Positions 62,983-64,000 of a stretch of DNA of 64,000 nucleotides are shown here, in pieces (positions within the stretch are counted from its first letter, which is position 1; every line of letters starts with the position of its first letter). The DNA is from Salmonella enterica subsp. diarizonae (GTDB lineage: Bacteria > Pseudomonadota > Gammaproteobacteria > Enterobacterales > Enterobacteriaceae). Location of the stretch: NCBI RefSeq assembly GCF_008692785.1, contig NZ_VXJV01000014.1:1-64000 (forward strand), written 5' to 3'. The notes beneath the pieces are model-generated. The model ran no database searches. It worked only from the letters and a program-made list of their open reading frames with translations, and was not told the DNA's origin. Both the position numbers and the translations under genes were made by a program.

Positions 62983-64000
62983 TTACTTAGTTAAGTTTGG
63001 CCGGTTCTCACGGTGCCTGCGCAGGCGGCGTTTCACACGCTTAATAAATCTCGCCACCTTCCAGGCCCGCTTAATACAGTAGCCATAGAGGAAGAATGCT
63101 AGCAAAAAGAGCACCAACATAACCCACTCAGGAACAAAATGAGAATATTCTGCCGTTACGCCTACTCCCGCCAGAATGGCGGCAGCAAGCGTAATCAGTA
63201 CAAACGCCTGACGAGAGGTAAATCCGGCGCGCATGATAAGGTGGTGAATGTGTTGACGATCGGGTGAGAAGGGACTCATTCCTTTACGCAGACGGCGATA
63301 CATAATCGCCACCATATCCATCAGCGGGATAGCGATAATCCATAGCGCGGTAACCGGACTAATAGGGTGAGTTTTCCCCTGCGTCGTTTCCAGTAAGATC
63401 CAAATAACGGTAAAACCAATCAGAGTACTACCGGCATCACCCATAAAGACTTTATAACGCCGCCCCAAAATACCAAGATTAAGCATAATGTAAGGCAGAA
63501 TTGCGGCGATCATGGCGAAGCACCATATTGCCAGGCTGGTTTGGCCATCAAACCATAAAATCAGCCCCATCGCCGCAAATGAGACGCTGGATAGCCCGCC
63601 CAGCAGGCCGTCAATACCGTCAACCATATTGAAGGCGTTGATCGCCGCCCATACGGCAAACAGAGTAAGGAAATAACCGAAGGGACCGAGTACCATCTCC
63701 CAGGAGCCAAAGATATAACCGAGGCTGCTAAGATAGAGTTTACCGAATACCATCATAATGATACCGATCGCAGCCTGTATGGTCGCACGGATCTTTACGC
63801 TGATATCAAAACGGTCGTCCAGCGCACCGATAAGAACCAGTACGCCCGCACAGGAAAGATAAAGCGACGCATGAGGAATATAGTGATCAACGATTCCGAA
63901 TGTGAAGCAAATCCCTGCGTAAACCGAAATCCCTCCAACCAACGGTATCAGCCCCTGGTGGCGTTTACGGAAGTTGGGTTTATCCACTAAACCGATTTTT
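62983..64000 (-). CDS. wecA: UDP-GlcNAc:undecaprenyl-P transferase WecA (partial)
   Basis: The protein is truncated at its N terminus by the window edge; about 339 of an expected 367 residues are present. It is the polytopic phosphotransferase that starts ECA, and often O-antigen, by moving GlcNAc-1-P to undecaprenyl phosphate. The metal-binding motif ALDDRFD and the catalytic-loop NAFNMVDGIDGL are visible, as is the His-rich PDRQHIHHLIM. The frame continues through LVDKPNFRKRHQG up to base 64000. Confidence 0.95.
   Translation of the reverse strand, partial: KIGLVDKPNFRKRHQGLIPLVGGISVYAGICFTFGIVDHYIPHASLYLSCAGVLVLIGALDDRFDISVKIRATIQAAIGIIMMVFGKLYLSSLGYIFGSWEMVLGPFGYFLTLFAVWAAINAFNMVDGIDGLLGGLSSVSFAAMGLILWFDGQTSLAIWCFAMIAAILPYIMLNLGILGRRYKVFMGDAGSTLIGFTVIWILLETTQGKTHPISPVTALWIIAIPLMDMVAIMYRRLRKGMSPFSPDRQHIHHLIMRAGFTSRQAFVLITLAAAILAGVGVTAEYSHFVPEWVMLVLFLLAFFLYGYCIKRAWKVARFIKRVKRRLRRHRENRPNLTK

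Overview
The window is a 64 kb stretch of an enterobacterial chromosome that is almost certainly Salmonella enterica. Gene order and protein sequences match the metE-uvrD-cyaA-hemCDXY-wec region of the E. coli/Salmonella backbone. The rarD-corA interval, the corA leader and the absence of aslBA next to glmZ fit Salmonella better than E. coli. Serovar cannot be told. The strand given runs opposite to the usual E. coli map orientation. These identifications come from recognising sequences, not from database searches.

Layout. 1-130: P1 promoter of a ribosomal RNA operon, reading out of the left edge. 155-4147 (minus): pepQ-yigZ-trkH-hemG. 4295-7830 (plus): FadR operator and the fatty-acid oxidation operon fadBA. 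7835-10100 (minus): fre and ubiD. 10286-10774: the antiterminator gene rfaH. 10782-13194 (minus): tatABC and tatD. 13400-17933 (minus): the ubiquinone genes ubiE-ubiJ-ubiB, then rmuC. 18074-22598: udp with paired CRP sites, dlhH, a small SEC-C zinc-motif ORF and metE. 22599-24587: the metE/metR control region (MetR site, MetJ boxes, an ERIC element), metR and the biotin transporter gene yigM. 24668-32309: pldB-yigL, rhtB, rhtC, recQ, pldA, yigI and rarD.

32505-33831 is the only clearly accessory patch. It is AT-rich and holds a DUF3289-type gene broken by a frameshift at an A7 tract, translationally coupled to an intact DUF943-type membrane-anchored protein gene. 33926-35148: corA with a long leader containing the short ORF corL and a stem-loop. 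35346-41027 (minus): the lptM-dapF-yigA-xerC-yigB-uvrD cluster with a LexA box before uvrD. 41166-48573: cyaY, cyaA (TTG start) and hemCDXY.

48650-49055 holds the small RNA gene glmZ with a sigma-54 promoter and GlrR-type sites. 49162-49594 is the tRNA operon argX-hisR-leuT-proM. 49697-51082 is the amino-acid transporter gene yifK with a GcvB-type leader. 51289-64000 (minus) is the enterobacterial common antigen cluster wecA(partial)-wzzE-wecB-wecC-rffG-rffH-wecD-wecE-wzxE-wecF-wzyE-wecG. Its genes largely overlap by a few bases and together build the lipid-linked trisaccharide repeat, flip it, polymerise it and set its chain length.

Most of the window is conserved core genome. The observations most worth a second look are the broken DUF3289/DUF943 pair, the corA leader, the 57-codon SEC-C ORF before metE, the ERIC element inside the metE leader, and a palindrome at the yigM promoter.
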